A model generated the notes under the pieces. That model saw only the letters and a program-made list of their open reading frames with translations, had not been told where the DNA came from and did not search any database. A program made the position numbers and the translations under genes. A DNA stretch of 64,000 bases. Source: Paraburkholderia sp. (GTDB lineage: Bacteria > Pseudomonadota > Gammaproteobacteria > Burkholderiales > Burkholderiaceae). The stretch is from NCBI RefSeq assembly GCF_024281035.1, contig NZ_JAMXLH010000069.1, positions 16,052-80,051 of the forward strand, written 5' to 3'. This document shows positions 41,645 to 50,386 of this stretch, piece after piece; position 1 is the first letter of the stretch; each line of letters starts with the position of its first letter.

Positions 41645-41845
41645 CAGTGTCCTCGTTTGCGCCCGTGGCGGGCATTAGTGGCTCGCATGCGGCGTGCCGC
41701 GCCGGTCCCGGATCGGCTTTTTTCTCGGCCTTTCATTATAAGCAGCCGCTCATGAGCAGCCTCACGACAAGGGCCGCCACACGTGCCTGTCAGCCGGGCA
41801 AACCGCCTACAATACCGGTTTTACCTTCCGAATCAGGAGTCTTAC

Positions 41846-42187
41846 ATGTCTATCGTGACCACCGCATCCGGCCTCAAGTACGAGGACGTGACCGAAGGCA
41901 CCGGCGCCGAAGCGCGCGCGGGCCAGACCGTCAGCGTGCACTACACCGGCTGGCTGACGGACGGCCAGAAGTTCGATTCGAGCAAGGACCGCAATGATCC
42001 GTTCGCCTTCGTGCTGGGCGGCGGCATGGTCATCAAGGGCTGGGACGAAGGCGTGCAGGGTATGAAGGTCGGCGGCGTGCGCCGTCTGACGATTCCGCCG
42101 CAACTCGGCTACGGCGTGCGCGGCGCGGGCGGTGTGATTCCCCCGAACGCCACGCTCGTGTTCGAAGTGGAACTGCTCGGCGTTTAA
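41846..42187 (+). CDS. FKBP-type peptidyl-prolyl cis-trans isomerase
   Basis: A 113-residue single FKBP domain without signal peptide, so cytosolic. Conserved features: GQTVSVHYTGWLTDGQKFDS, FVLGGGMVIKGWDEGVQGMK, RRLTIPPQLGYG and FEVELLGV at the end, with the usual Tyr/Asp/Trp pocket residues. CAGGAG at 41834-41839 precedes ATG 41846. Monocistronic by appearance. Confidence 0.95.
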   Translation: MSIVTTASGLKYEDVTEGTGAEARAGQTVSVHYTGWLTDGQKFDSSKDRNDPFAFVLGGGMVIKGWDEGVQGMKVGGVRRLTIPPQLGYGVRGAGGVIPPNATLVFEVELLGV

Positions 42188-42225
42188 TACGTCGCGCGCT
42201 CGCCCTTCTCACCCTCGTCGCCGCC

Positions 42226-43077
42226 GTGAATCCCCACCACCACACGCCGGTCACCGCGCCTGGCGTCGCATTGCGCCGCTATAGCGCGGCCGAAGCGACC
42301 GATCTGCACGATTTTCACCAGATCGTGCTCGGGCTCGACGGTGCGATGGAGATGACCGTCGACGGCGTGGGCGAGCGCATCGACTGCAGTTCCGCCTGGC
42401 TGATTCCAGCCGGCGCGCAGCACGACTACGCGGGAATCGGCGAAAACTGCCAACTGGTGCTCGATCTGCCCGCCGCGTCGCTCGCCGTGCCCGAACGGCT
42501 CTTCAGAGCGGCACGCGCGGTGCGCATCGATCCGGCGCTCACGCAGCTCGTGCAGCAGATCGCGCAGCACGTCGTCCTGGCTGTGCCGCCGCACGTCAGC
42601 GCCGATTCCGCCGATCCCACCGATCCCGCCGATTCATACGCAAGACGATTTCACTGGGACGCGTCGGCGCGGCTGTGCGCTGCCGTCATCGCGCAAACCG
42701 GCATTGAGGGCGGCGCGGCCTTCGAAGCGGCAGCCGGTCTCGACTACGCGCGCATCGACCGCTGGCTGCGCGCACATCTCGCGGAACCGCTGCGCATTGC
42801 CGACCTGGCCGCGCATTGCGGCTTCGGCATGCGGCGCTTCCATCAGCTTTTTATCGAGGCTTTCGGCGAAACGCCGCATCGCTATCTGCAGCGGTTGCGC
42901 CTCGACACCGCCCTGACGCTGCTTGCCGATCCGCGCCGCACGCTCATCGACGTCGCGCTCGAAGTGGGCTTCGGCGACCAGAGCGCGTTCACCCATGCGT
43001 TCACGCGCCGTTTCGGCCTCGCACCGGGGCAATGGCGGGCGTTGCCGCCACGGGCGGGCGCCCGTGAGCGCCCGTGA
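42226..43077 (+). CDS. AraC-family transcriptional regulator
   Basis: A 283-residue regulator starting at GTG 42226. The N-terminal half is a cupin-like sensor (DLHDFHQIVLGLDGAMEMTV, SSAWLIPAGAQHDYAG). Residues about 180-278 hold two HTH motifs of the AraC/XylS type: LRIADLAAHCGFGMRRFHQL and LIDVALEVGFGDQSAFTHAF followed by FTRRFGLAPGQWR. It lies 38 bp after the FKBP gene. Ligand and targets unknown; the neighbouring convergent MOSC gene gives no clear hint. Confidence 0.9.
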   Translation: MNPHHHTPVTAPGVALRRYSAAEATDLHDFHQIVLGLDGAMEMTVDGVGERIDCSSAWLIPAGAQHDYAGIGENCQLVLDLPAASLAVPERLFRAARAVRIDPALTQLVQQIAQHVVLAVPPHVSADSADPTDPADSYARRFHWDASARLCAAVIAQTGIEGGAAFEAAAGLDYARIDRWLRAHLAEPLRIADLAAHCGFGMRRFHQLFIEAFGETPHRYLQRLRLDTALTLLADPRRTLIDVALEVGFGDQSAFTHAFTRRFGLAPGQWRALPPRAGARERP

Positions 43078-43099
43078 GCGCGCTCCTCCTTACTCACCG

Positions 43100-43957
43100 T
43101 TACTCGTCGAATCGCCACTCCCACTGCGCCTGCGCACCCACGGCCACGCGTTTGCCCGCTCCGGCCACGATCATCGCGTTCTGGCCGAACGCAAGGCCGC
43201 CGTCCACGCGCGGGTTCGCGCGATACACCGCCAGCGTGTCGAGCGGCTCGGCGGGCCATTGCGGGTCGCGCTCGCCCGTAAGCTGGTCGATCGTCGTGAT
43301 CGGACAACGCGCGCACGGCTTCGCGAAGCGCAGCACCACATCGCCGTCGATCTCCATCGTGTCGATGAAGTCCTCGTCGAACGCGCCCTCGCCGTCCACG
43401 ACGATGTTCGGACGAAAGCGGCTCATCGGCACGGGCTGCGCGCCCTTCGCAACGAGCCGCGCGTTGAGATCCGCGAGCGACGCCTCGCTCGTCACGAGCA
43501 GCGGGAAGGCGTCCGGGAACCGCACCGGCACGTCCTCGTCATTCGTCCACTTGCGGCTCGCAAGACGCGTGACGTCTTGCGCGAATCGCACAAGCCGCAA
43601 CGGCACGCCCACGGCCTTCGTGAACCACTGCGCCGCTTCATCGCCTTCGTCGAGCGCCTCGACCGTATCGCTCCAGACCGTCGCGCTCACGCGGCGCGCT
43701 TCGGCCGGCGCCTCGAAAGGCAGCAGCAACGAAGACGCCATGCCGTCCCTCGAAAGCCGCACGCCTTCCTCGACGAACGCGGGCACGATGCGCGCCAACG
43801 CTGCGTATTCGCGCTGCGAGACGAAGCGTCCCGTCTCGTCGACGGCCATCCAGTGGCGGTCCCACTTCAGCCCTTTGGCTTCGAGCTGCGCGTGATCGAG
43901 CGCGATAGCGCCGCATGACTTGACGGGGTAGACGAACAACGCGCGAATAACTGGCAT
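43100..43957 (-). CDS. MOSC domain protein (YcbX-like)
   Basis: A 285-residue protein. The N-terminal MOSC_N beta-barrel domain starts LFVYPVKSCGAIALDHAQL with GLKWDRHWMAVDETGRFVSQ. The MOSC domain contains PMSRFRPNIVVDGEGAFDED, the likely molybdenum-ligand cysteine in FAKPCARCPITTIDQ and GLAFGQNAMIV near the end. YcbX-type proteins carry a molybdenum cofactor and reduce N-hydroxylated compounds. ATG 43957 was chosen since the conserved N-terminus begins there. It is 62 bp downstream of metZ on the same strand. Confidence 0.9.
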   Translation of the reverse strand: MPVIRALFVYPVKSCGAIALDHAQLEAKGLKWDRHWMAVDETGRFVSQREYAALARIVPAFVEEGVRLSRDGMASSLLLPFEAPAEARRVSATVWSDTVEALDEGDEAAQWFTKAVGVPLRLVRFAQDVTRLASRKWTNDEDVPVRFPDAFPLLVTSEASLADLNARLVAKGAQPVPMSRFRPNIVVDGEGAFDEDFIDTMEIDGDVVLRFAKPCARCPITTIDQLTGERDPQWPAEPLDTLAVYRANPRVDGGLAFGQNAMIVAGAGKRVAVGAQAQWEWRFDE

Positions 43958-44018
43958 GGCAATCGACCTCTGCGATGATGAAATGGAACTAAACCGGACG
44001 AAGCGATAAAGAAGCCGC

Positions 44019-45233
44019 TCAGGCCGCCGCGTCGAGCCCGCGTGCGAGATCGTTGCGGATGTCCTGCGCGTTTTCGAGCCCGACGGCAAGCCGGATCAGG
44101 CCTTCGGTGATGCCCGCCGCCTCGCGTGCTTCCGGCGCGATCCGGCCATGCGTGGTCGTCGCAGGGTGCGTGATCGTCGTGCGCGTATCGCCGAGATTGC
44201 CCGTGATCGAGCACACCTTCGTGTTGTCGATCACGCGCCAGGCGTTCGCGCGCTGCTGCTCGGGCGTGTCGCCCTTCAGCTCGAACGAGACGATCGCACC
44301 GCCCAATTTCTGCTGCCGCATGGCAAGCGCATGCTGCGGATGCGACGGGAGGCCCGGATAGAACACGCGTTTGACAGCCGGATGCGCTTCGAGCCAGCTC
44401 GCGATTTCGAGCGCGTTGGCCGACTGCTTCTCGACGCGCAAGGACAGCGTCTCCATGCCCTTGAGCAGCACCCACGCGTTGAACGCGGAGAGCGTCGGGC
44501 CCGCGCTGCGCACGAACGGGAACACCTTCTCCATGATGAATTGCCGCGAGCCCACGAGCGCGCCGCCGAGCACGCGGCCCTGGCCGTCGAGGAACTTGGT
44601 GGCCGAGTGCATCACGACATCGGCGCCGAGCTTGAGCGGCTGCTGCAGCGCCGGGCTGCAAAAACAGTTGTCGACGACGAACAGCGCGTTCGCGGCCTTC
44701 GCAATCTTGCTGATCGCTTCGATGTCGGCCACTTCGGTCAGCGGATTCGAGGGCGTTTCGAGGAAGAACATCTTCGTCTCGGGGCGCACGGCGTTCTGCC
44801 ACGCGTCGAGATCGGCGGGATCGACAAACGTGGTCGTGATGCCGAACTTGCCGAAGATCTGCGAGAACATGCCGATGGTCGAACCGAAGATGCTTTGCGA
44901 GCTGACGATGTGATCGCCCGCCTGCAGCGCCGCCATCACGACCGAGAGAATCGCCGACATGCCCGACGCCGTCGCCATGCACGCCTCGCCGCCTTCGAGC
45001 GCGGCGAGCCGGTCCTGGAACATCGTCACGGTCGGGTTCGTGAAGCGCGAATACGTGTAGCTGGTTTCGGCGGTCTTGAAGCGCTCGGCGGCTTCGCCAG
45101 CGCTCGAAAAGCAGAAGCTCGACGTGAGGTAGAGCGCTTCCGAATGTTCGTTGAACTCGCTGCGCAGCGTACCCGAGCGCACGGCGAGGGTGTCGAAGTT
45201 AAAGGTATCGTCCATGTTCGTGTTGTTTCCCAT
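44019..45233 (-). CDS. metZ: O-succinylhomoserine sulfhydrylase
   Basis: PLP enzyme joining sulfide to O-succinylhomoserine to give homocysteine, in methionine synthesis. The 404-residue product has the Cys/Met-metabolism fold: FDTLAVRSGTLRSEFNEHSE at the N-terminus, SYTYSRFTNPTVTMFQDRLA, the PLP lysine in VVMHSATKFLDGQGRVLGG, and GDTRTTITHPATTTHGR. ATG 45233 has GAGG at a suitable distance; ATG 45215 is an alternative that loses six residues. purF lies upstream across a 303-bp gap with a terminator, as in other Burkholderia. Confidence 0.92.
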   Translation of the reverse strand: MGNNTNMDDTFNFDTLAVRSGTLRSEFNEHSEALYLTSSFCFSSAGEAAERFKTAETSYTYSRFTNPTVTMFQDRLAALEGGEACMATASGMSAILSVVMAALQAGDHIVSSQSIFGSTIGMFSQIFGKFGITTTFVDPADLDAWQNAVRPETKMFFLETPSNPLTEVADIEAISKIAKAANALFVVDNCFCSPALQQPLKLGADVVMHSATKFLDGQGRVLGGALVGSRQFIMEKVFPFVRSAGPTLSAFNAWVLLKGMETLSLRVEKQSANALEIASWLEAHPAVKRVFYPGLPSHPQHALAMRQQKLGGAIVSFELKGDTPEQQRANAWRVIDNTKVCSITGNLGDTRTTITHPATTTHGRIAPEAREAAGITEGLIRLAVGLENAQDIRNDLARGLDAAA

Positions 45234-45322
45234 TCGAAGATCCTCGGGCTGTGAGCGGCTGTTCACCCGCGCTTTTTGCCCGCGCTGTTTACCTGAATAA
45301 CTGTCGCTAAACCATCGGGCGC

Positions 45323-45358
45323 AAAAAAGCCCGCTTTGCGTCGGCAGAAGCGGGCTTT
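45323..45358 (-). terminator. Terminator between purF and metZ
   Basis: An 11-bp perfect stem (aaagcccgctt / aagcgggcttt) with an 11-base loop. On the minus strand it is followed by a run of six T, so it ends purF-side transcripts before metZ. Confidence 0.85.
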
Positions 45359-45366
45359 CGGGTAGT

Positions 45367-45442
45367 CGGGGCAGCAGCGAGGCGTTTCGAATTCAGACTT
45401 CCGGTTCGACGCCTTTCGCTTTAGCTGTTTCGGGTTGCCCCG
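45367..45442 (-). other. Nested inverted repeats in the purF-metZ gap
   Basis: An outer pair cggggca/tgccccg (45367-45373, 45436-45442) encloses an inner pair aggcgt/acgcct (45380-45385, 45409-45414). On the minus strand this 76-nt element comes between the purF stop and the terminator, so it would be the structured 3' end of the purF transcript or a leader attenuator for metZ. It does not have the T-loop or anticodon layout of a tRNA. Confidence 0.4.
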
Positions 45443-45536
45443 CGTCCGCAAGCTGAGATCAAATCGACGCAGGCGCCTATGCTAACACGCGAATGCGCAC
45501 AGCACACGCGCCTGCTCTCATGCATCAGCTCGCGCG

Positions 45537-47084
45537 TCAATCCACCGAGAGTTGCAGATGCAGTTGCGTGCGCGTCGTGCCGCCGTCCATCGCATCGCTC
45601 GCCGCATCGCGGTCCGATTGCGCCTGCGGCGCATTACGTGCCGCTTCGATGTTGTCGAGGTACGCACTCGTGACGTCGCCGGTGATGTAATCGCCGTCGA
45701 AGCACGAAGCCTCGAAGCCCTTGATCTCCGGATTGATGTCGCGCACTGCCTGCTTGAGCGCGTCGACGTCCTGATACACGAGGTGATCCGCGCCGATGAT
45801 GCGCGCCACTTCTTCATCCGTGCGGCCGTGCGCGACGAGTTCGCCGCGCGTGGGCATGTCGATGCCGTACACGTTCGGATACTTCACGGGCGGCGCCGCC
45901 GAAGCGAAGATCACCTGGGTCGCGCCCGCGTCGCGCGCCATCTGCACGATTTCGTGCGAGGTGGTGCCGCGCACGATCGAGTCGTCGACGATCAGCACGT
46001 TCTTGCCCTTGAACTCGATACCCATGGCATTGAGCTTCTGGCGCACCGACTTCTTGCGCACCGCCTGGCCCGGCATGATGAAGGTGCGGCCCACGTAGCG
46101 GTTCTTGAAGAAACCTTCGCGATATTCCACGCCGAGTTTCGCCGCCACCTGCATCGCCGCGGGACGCGACGAATCGGGAATCGGCATCACGACGTCGATC
46201 TTCACATCGGGCAGTACGCGCTGGATCTTCTCGGCGAGATAGTCGCCCATGCGCAGACGCGCGTTGTAGACCGGCACGCCGTCGAGCACGGAGTCTGGAC
46301 GCGCGAGATAGACCAGTTCGAAGATGCAGGGATTGAGGCTCGGCGCCGTCGCGCATTGCTGCGCGTGGAAGTTGCCTTCGAAGTCGATGAACACCGCTTC
46401 GCCCGGCGCCACGTCGCGCACGAATTCGAAGCCGATGCCTTCGAGCGCGACCGATTCCGAGGCCACCATCCATTCCGTGCCCTCGGACGTTTCGCGCTTG
46501 CCGACGCACAGCGGGCGGATGCCGAACGGGTCGCGGAACGCGAGCAGACCGTAACCGGCGATCAGCGAAACGATCGCGTACGAGCCGCGCACGCGCCGGT
46601 GCACGCCCGAGACGGCCTTGAAGAGCGCGGTGGGATCGAGTTCGAGGCCGGAGCTGGCCGTCTGCAGCTCGTGCGCGAGCACGTTGAGCAGCACTTCGGT
46701 ATCGGAATTGGTGTTGATGTGCCGGCGATCGACGCGGAACATCTCTTCCTTGAGCTGCTGCCAGTTCGTGAGGTTGCCGTTGTGCGCGAGGATGATGCCG
46801 AACGGCGCGTTCACGTAGAACGGCTGGGCCTCCTCTTCACTCGTCGCCGAACCGGCGGTCGGGTAGCGCACCTGGCCGATGCCGGTGGTGCCCGGGAGGC
46901 TACGCATGTTGCGCGTGCGGAACACGTCGCGCACCATGCCGTTGGCCTTGTGCATATGGAACCGGGTGCCGTTCGCGGTGGCAATGCCGGCCGCGTCCTG
47001 ACCGCGGTGCTGCAGGAGCAGCAGCGCGTCATAGAGGAGCTGGTTGACGGGAGAGCGGGAAACTACGCCTACGATGCCGCACAT
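45537..47084 (-). CDS. purF: Amidophosphoribosyltransferase
   Basis: First step of de novo purine synthesis: PRPP plus glutamine to phosphoribosylamine. The 515-residue product has the catalytic Cys directly after Met (MCGIVGVVSRSPVNQ), LQHRGQDAAGIAT, and the PRTase part with NVLIVDDSIVRGTTSHEIVQ as the PRPP loop. The region downstream contains IDMPTRGELVAHGRTDEEV. It belongs to the purF-cvpA-dedD-folC-accD group, 111 bp after cvpA. Confidence 0.97.
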   Translation of the reverse strand: MCGIVGVVSRSPVNQLLYDALLLLQHRGQDAAGIATANGTRFHMHKANGMVRDVFRTRNMRSLPGTTGIGQVRYPTAGSATSEEEAQPFYVNAPFGIILAHNGNLTNWQQLKEEMFRVDRRHINTNSDTEVLLNVLAHELQTASSGLELDPTALFKAVSGVHRRVRGSYAIVSLIAGYGLLAFRDPFGIRPLCVGKRETSEGTEWMVASESVALEGIGFEFVRDVAPGEAVFIDFEGNFHAQQCATAPSLNPCIFELVYLARPDSVLDGVPVYNARLRMGDYLAEKIQRVLPDVKIDVVMPIPDSSRPAAMQVAAKLGVEYREGFFKNRYVGRTFIMPGQAVRKKSVRQKLNAMGIEFKGKNVLIVDDSIVRGTTSHEIVQMARDAGATQVIFASAAPPVKYPNVYGIDMPTRGELVAHGRTDEEVARIIGADHLVYQDVDALKQAVRDINPEIKGFEASCFDGDYITGDVTSAYLDNIEAARNAPQAQSDRDAASDAMDGGTTRTQLHLQLSVD

Positions 47085-47195
47085 GGCAGGTCCTTCAAAA
47101 AAGCGAAATCGGTAGCGGGGGACGGTCGGAGCCGGTCCTGCGCCGCGTGGGTGCAGTGCTGCCGCACCGCGCCGCCAGCGTCATGTCACGTCACG

Positions 47196-47690
47196 TCAGA
47201 CGTGAACGTAGTGAGCGAGCGTTTTGGGCAACAGCGGCTTCAGTTCGCGCACACCCTGCTCGGCATAGCGCCGCAGCAGCGCATCGCGCCAGAAGTCCTG
47301 CTGGGGCAGCTCGGTCAGTCCGCCAAGGACGACGAGAATCAGCACCAGCACGACGCCTCGCACGAGGCCGAACATCAATCCGAGCGACCGGTCCACGCCG
47401 GACAGTCCGGTCACCTGCACCAACCGTCCCAGCAACGCGTTCACCACACCGGCTGCGAACACGACTGCGATCACGATCAGCGCGAAAGCGATCAGCCACT
47501 GCGTGACGGCGCCGCCCGGCCAGTGCGCCGGCATCCACGGCACCACGTGTTCCACGTAGCGGCACGCCACGAGAAACGCCACGATCCAGCCGATCAAACC
47601 AAAAATCTCGCCGATGAAGCCGCGCCACGCGCCGCGCAGCGCCGACACGCCAATCACCGCCATTACAGCGTAGTCGAATGCGGTGAACAT
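47196..47690 (-). CDS. cvpA: CvpA family inner-membrane protein
   Basis: A 164-residue protein with four hydrophobic segments (FTAFDYAVMAVIGVSALRGA, IGEIFGLIGWIVAFLVA, WLIAFALIVIAVVFAAGVV, GLVRGVVLVLILVVLG). The conserved DRSLGLMFGLVRG is family-typical. CvpA proteins, named for colicin V production, sit upstream of purF in many Proteobacteria, as here; recent ideas link them to envelope maintenance. Confidence 0.93.
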   Translation of the reverse strand: MFTAFDYAVMAVIGVSALRGAWRGFIGEIFGLIGWIVAFLVACRYVEHVVPWMPAHWPGGAVTQWLIAFALIVIAVVFAAGVVNALLGRLVQVTGLSGVDRSLGLMFGLVRGVVLVLILVVLGGLTELPQQDFWRDALLRRYAEQGVRELKPLLPKTLAHYVHV

Positions 47691-47697
47691 CGGCCTG

Positions 47698-48762
47698 TTA
47701 TTCCGCCGCCCCGTTCGTGCCCGCCATCAGCCCCGCGCCGCGCACCTTCGCGATTGCTTCGAGGGCCGCCGCGCGGTCCGGGAACGGCCCCGCGCGCAGC
47801 AGCGTGCGCATCGAGCCATCGGCTTGCTTGCGCTGTTCCATATATGCGGGTACACCCGCGGCTTTCAACTTCGTTACCCAGTTGCGTGCCGTCGTCTCGC
47901 TCGGGAATGCGCCGAGCTGCACCGCGAAGCGCGCTCCGGGGGGCGCGGCCGGCGTGGCCGAACCGTTCCCGCTGTTGTCGGCGCTTGCCTTGGCGGACTG
48001 GCTCGACGCATCGAGCTGCTTGCCGCGCGAGGCCGCTACCACAGTGTTTTCGGCGGCGTTCGCCGATGTATTCGTTGCCGTGGTCGCGGCCGAATTTGCC
48101 GCCGTCGTTGCGGTAGTCGCCGCGGCCTGCGCGGCGGGCTTGCTCGCGCGCTGCGTTTGCCTGGGCTGATTCTGCGCGGTTTGTGCCGCCTTGCCGGAAG
48201 GCGCCGCAGGACCAGATGCGGTAGCCGCAGCCTTTGCCGTGGCGGGCGCACTGGCCGGTGCAGCAGGGGCATTCTGCGCAGTTTGTGCCGCGGCCGGAGC
48301 TGCCGGGACAGCCGCCGATGCGCCGGACGTCGCCGCGCTCAGGCCCGATGCGGCAGGATTATCCGGCGCAACGCCCGCCTGGGTGTCCTCGGCGTCGTCG
48401 CGTTGCGCGATCCGGGAAACCGGACGGCTGGGAATATCGATCGCGATATCGTCGGTGACGGGTTTCGGATGCGAATCGAGCACCATCGGCAGGATCACGA
48501 TGGCCGCCACGACCAGCGCGATTGCGCCGACGAGCCGCCGCCGCGCGCGCTGCTTTTCGGGCAAGGTGGGATCGAGGAGCATCGCTTCGGCGTCGCCGGA
48601 GACGTCCGCCCGGCGACTGCGCCGCTCGACGCGCGCGCTCTGGCCGCTCTGGCTGACATTACGCCGGCGTGAGCCGCTGCTGGAGCCATTGCTTGAGCCA
48701 GTTTCGGCGCCGCGCCGTCGCGGCGCCGAGTCGTCTTTCTTGCCGAACGAGAAAATTCCCAT
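47698..48762 (-). CDS. SPOR-domain protein (DedD-like)
   Basis: A 354-residue single-pass protein. A short basic cytosolic part is followed by a membrane helix near residues 75-95 (LVGAIALVVAAIVILPMVL), then IAIDIPSRPVSRI, a long Ala/Pro/Thr-rich linker and a C-terminal SPOR domain (FAVQLGAFPSETTARNWVTK, RTLLRAGPFPDRAAALEAIA). SPOR domains bind denuded septal peptidoglycan, so it probably acts at division. The spacing of only 8 bp to cvpA indicates coupling. Equivalent to E. coli dedD by position, next to folC. Confidence 0.92.
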   Translation of the reverse strand: MGIFSFGKKDDSAPRRRGAETGSSNGSSSGSRRRNVSQSGQSARVERRSRRADVSGDAEAMLLDPTLPEKQRARRRLVGAIALVVAAIVILPMVLDSHPKPVTDDIAIDIPSRPVSRIAQRDDAEDTQAGVAPDNPAASGLSAATSGASAAVPAAPAAAQTAQNAPAAPASAPATAKAAATASGPAAPSGKAAQTAQNQPRQTQRASKPAAQAAATTATTAANSAATTATNTSANAAENTVVAASRGKQLDASSQSAKASADNSGNGSATPAAPPGARFAVQLGAFPSETTARNWVTKLKAAGVPAYMEQRKQADGSMRTLLRAGPFPDRAAALEAIAKVRGAGLMAGTNGAAE

Positions 48763-48816
48763 GTATGGCTGCTTTTGGCCTGGTATCTGCGTGGCGGCGT
48801 GCGAGATGCCGTGCGT

Positions 48817-50127
48817 TCAATGCTGCTGGGACTTTCGCAAAGCGATCACGCCCGCGACTGTCAAGAAACTGCCGAAGACGAGAATTCTATCATTTTCGCC
48901 TGCGCGTTTTAGCGCATCTTGAAACGCGGCGGCCGGTGTTTCATAGCGCGTCACGCTGCTGTCGGGACCGTCGACCACGCCAGCCGCGCGCAGCGTCCCT
49001 TCAAGCTCCGCCGCCGAGGCCGCGCGCGTGCCCGGCAGATCGGTGACGCACCAGTGGTCGATCTCGCCCTTGAGGTGGCGCAACACACCGGCAATGTCCT
49101 TGTCGCGCATGGCGCCGAACACGGCGTAAGTGTAGGGAAAGTAGCCCATGCCGCCGAGATTTTGCGCGAGCACAGCCGCCGCATGCGGATTGTGGCCGAC
49201 GTCGAGCACCACGGCGGGCTTGCCCGGCAGCACCTGGAAACGGCCCGGCAGCTCGACGTTCGCGAGACCGAGACGGATGTCCTGCGCCGAAACGGGCACG
49301 CGATCGCGCATCGCTTCGAGCGCCGCCAGCGCCGCCGACGTGTTGATCAGCTGATTCGCGCCGCGCAGCGCGGGATACGCGAGCGCGGAACGGCGTTGCG
49401 CGCGGCCCACGTAGCTCCACTGCTGGCGCTCGCTGCCCGCCTGCCCTTCGTAGCGGAAATCGCGGCCGAAGAGCCACAGATCGGCGCCGATGGCCTTTGC
49501 ATGGTCGACGAGCGTTTGCGGCGGCATCGGGTCGGCGCAAATGGCGGGCTTGCCCGCACGGAAGATGCCGGCCTTTTCGAAGCCGATCTTCTCGCGCGTA
49601 TCGCCCAGGTACTGGGTGTGGTCGATGTCGATGCTGGTGACGATCGCGCAGTCGGCGTCGAGCACGTTCACGGCGTCCAGTCGGCCGCCGAGGCCCACTT
49701 CCAGGATCACGGCGTCGAGCCCGCGCGAGGCGAACAGGTGCATGATCGCGAGCGTCGTGAATTCGAAGTACGTCAGCGAAACCGGCTGCGCCAGCGACAG
49801 ACGGGCCTTTTCCACCGCCTCGAAATGCTCCAGGAGGTCCGCATCGCTCGCCTCTGTGCCGTCGATGCGCGCACGCTCGTTGAACGCGAGCAGATGCGGC
49901 GACGTATGGCAGCCGACGTGATAGCCGGCCTTCAGCAGGATGGTTTCGAGAATCGCGCAGGTCGAGCCCTTTCCGTTCGTGCCGCCGACCGTGAAGATCG
50001 GGCAGGCGAACTGCAGTTGCAGCGCGTCCTTGACCTGGCGGATGCGCTCGAGGCCCATGTCGATGCCGACCGGATGTGCGGTTTCAAGGTGCGTGAGCCA
50101 CGCGTCGAGGGAGGAAAAGGTGCTCAT
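48817..50127 (-). CDS. folC: Bifunctional dihydrofolate synthase / folylpolyglutamate synthase
   Basis: Adds glutamate to dihydropteroate and then to folates. The 436-residue Mur-ligase-like product has the P-loop FTVGGTNGKGSTCAILETIL, YHVGCHTSPHLLAFNERARI, LEVGLGGRLDAVNVLDADCA, DIDHTQYLGDTREKIGFEKA, and the C-domain VVLDVGHNPHAAAVLAQNL. Start ATG 50127. It lies between accD (259 bp upstream) and the SPOR gene. Confidence 0.96.
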   Translation of the reverse strand: MSTFSSLDAWLTHLETAHPVGIDMGLERIRQVKDALQLQFACPIFTVGGTNGKGSTCAILETILLKAGYHVGCHTSPHLLAFNERARIDGTEASDADLLEHFEAVEKARLSLAQPVSLTYFEFTTLAIMHLFASRGLDAVILEVGLGGRLDAVNVLDADCAIVTSIDIDHTQYLGDTREKIGFEKAGIFRAGKPAICADPMPPQTLVDHAKAIGADLWLFGRDFRYEGQAGSERQQWSYVGRAQRRSALAYPALRGANQLINTSAALAALEAMRDRVPVSAQDIRLGLANVELPGRFQVLPGKPAVVLDVGHNPHAAAVLAQNLGGMGYFPYTYAVFGAMRDKDIAGVLRHLKGEIDHWCVTDLPGTRAASAAELEGTLRAAGVVDGPDSSVTRYETPAAAFQDALKRAGENDRILVFGSFLTVAGVIALRKSQQH

Positions 50128-50386
50128 CGGAGAAGTCGTAGCCTGCGGGGTTGGCGCCCGGCGCTCGTGCCGGTCACGCTAAAAATCCGCTTAAAACAGG
50201 CATTATCGCGGAAACGACAGCGCGCCGCTTGCTTACGCATGCGGCGCGCGGGGGTATGCGGGCTGTACGGCGGCGGGTGTGCTGCGGGGGTTTGTGCTGC
50301 GGCAGTCGCTGCCGCGCGCGTGGCGTTCTCGCGCGCGCCGTATGACAACGGCACGCGCAGGAAGGCACGTGAAAGCGCGGGAAAAA

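Noticed and set aside
45367..45442. 76-nt element with 7-bp end pairing considered as a tRNA
   Set aside because: No GTTCGAA-type T-arm next to the 3' acceptor strand and no plausible anticodon arm.
45234..45536. SAM-type riboswitch for metZ
   Set aside because: The gap has paired elements, but I cannot match the conserved core of any SAM riboswitch class.
45552..48116. 854-codon open frame antisense to purF and cvpA
   Set aside because: Arg/His-rich shadow frame without start context; it crosses three real genes on the opposite strand.
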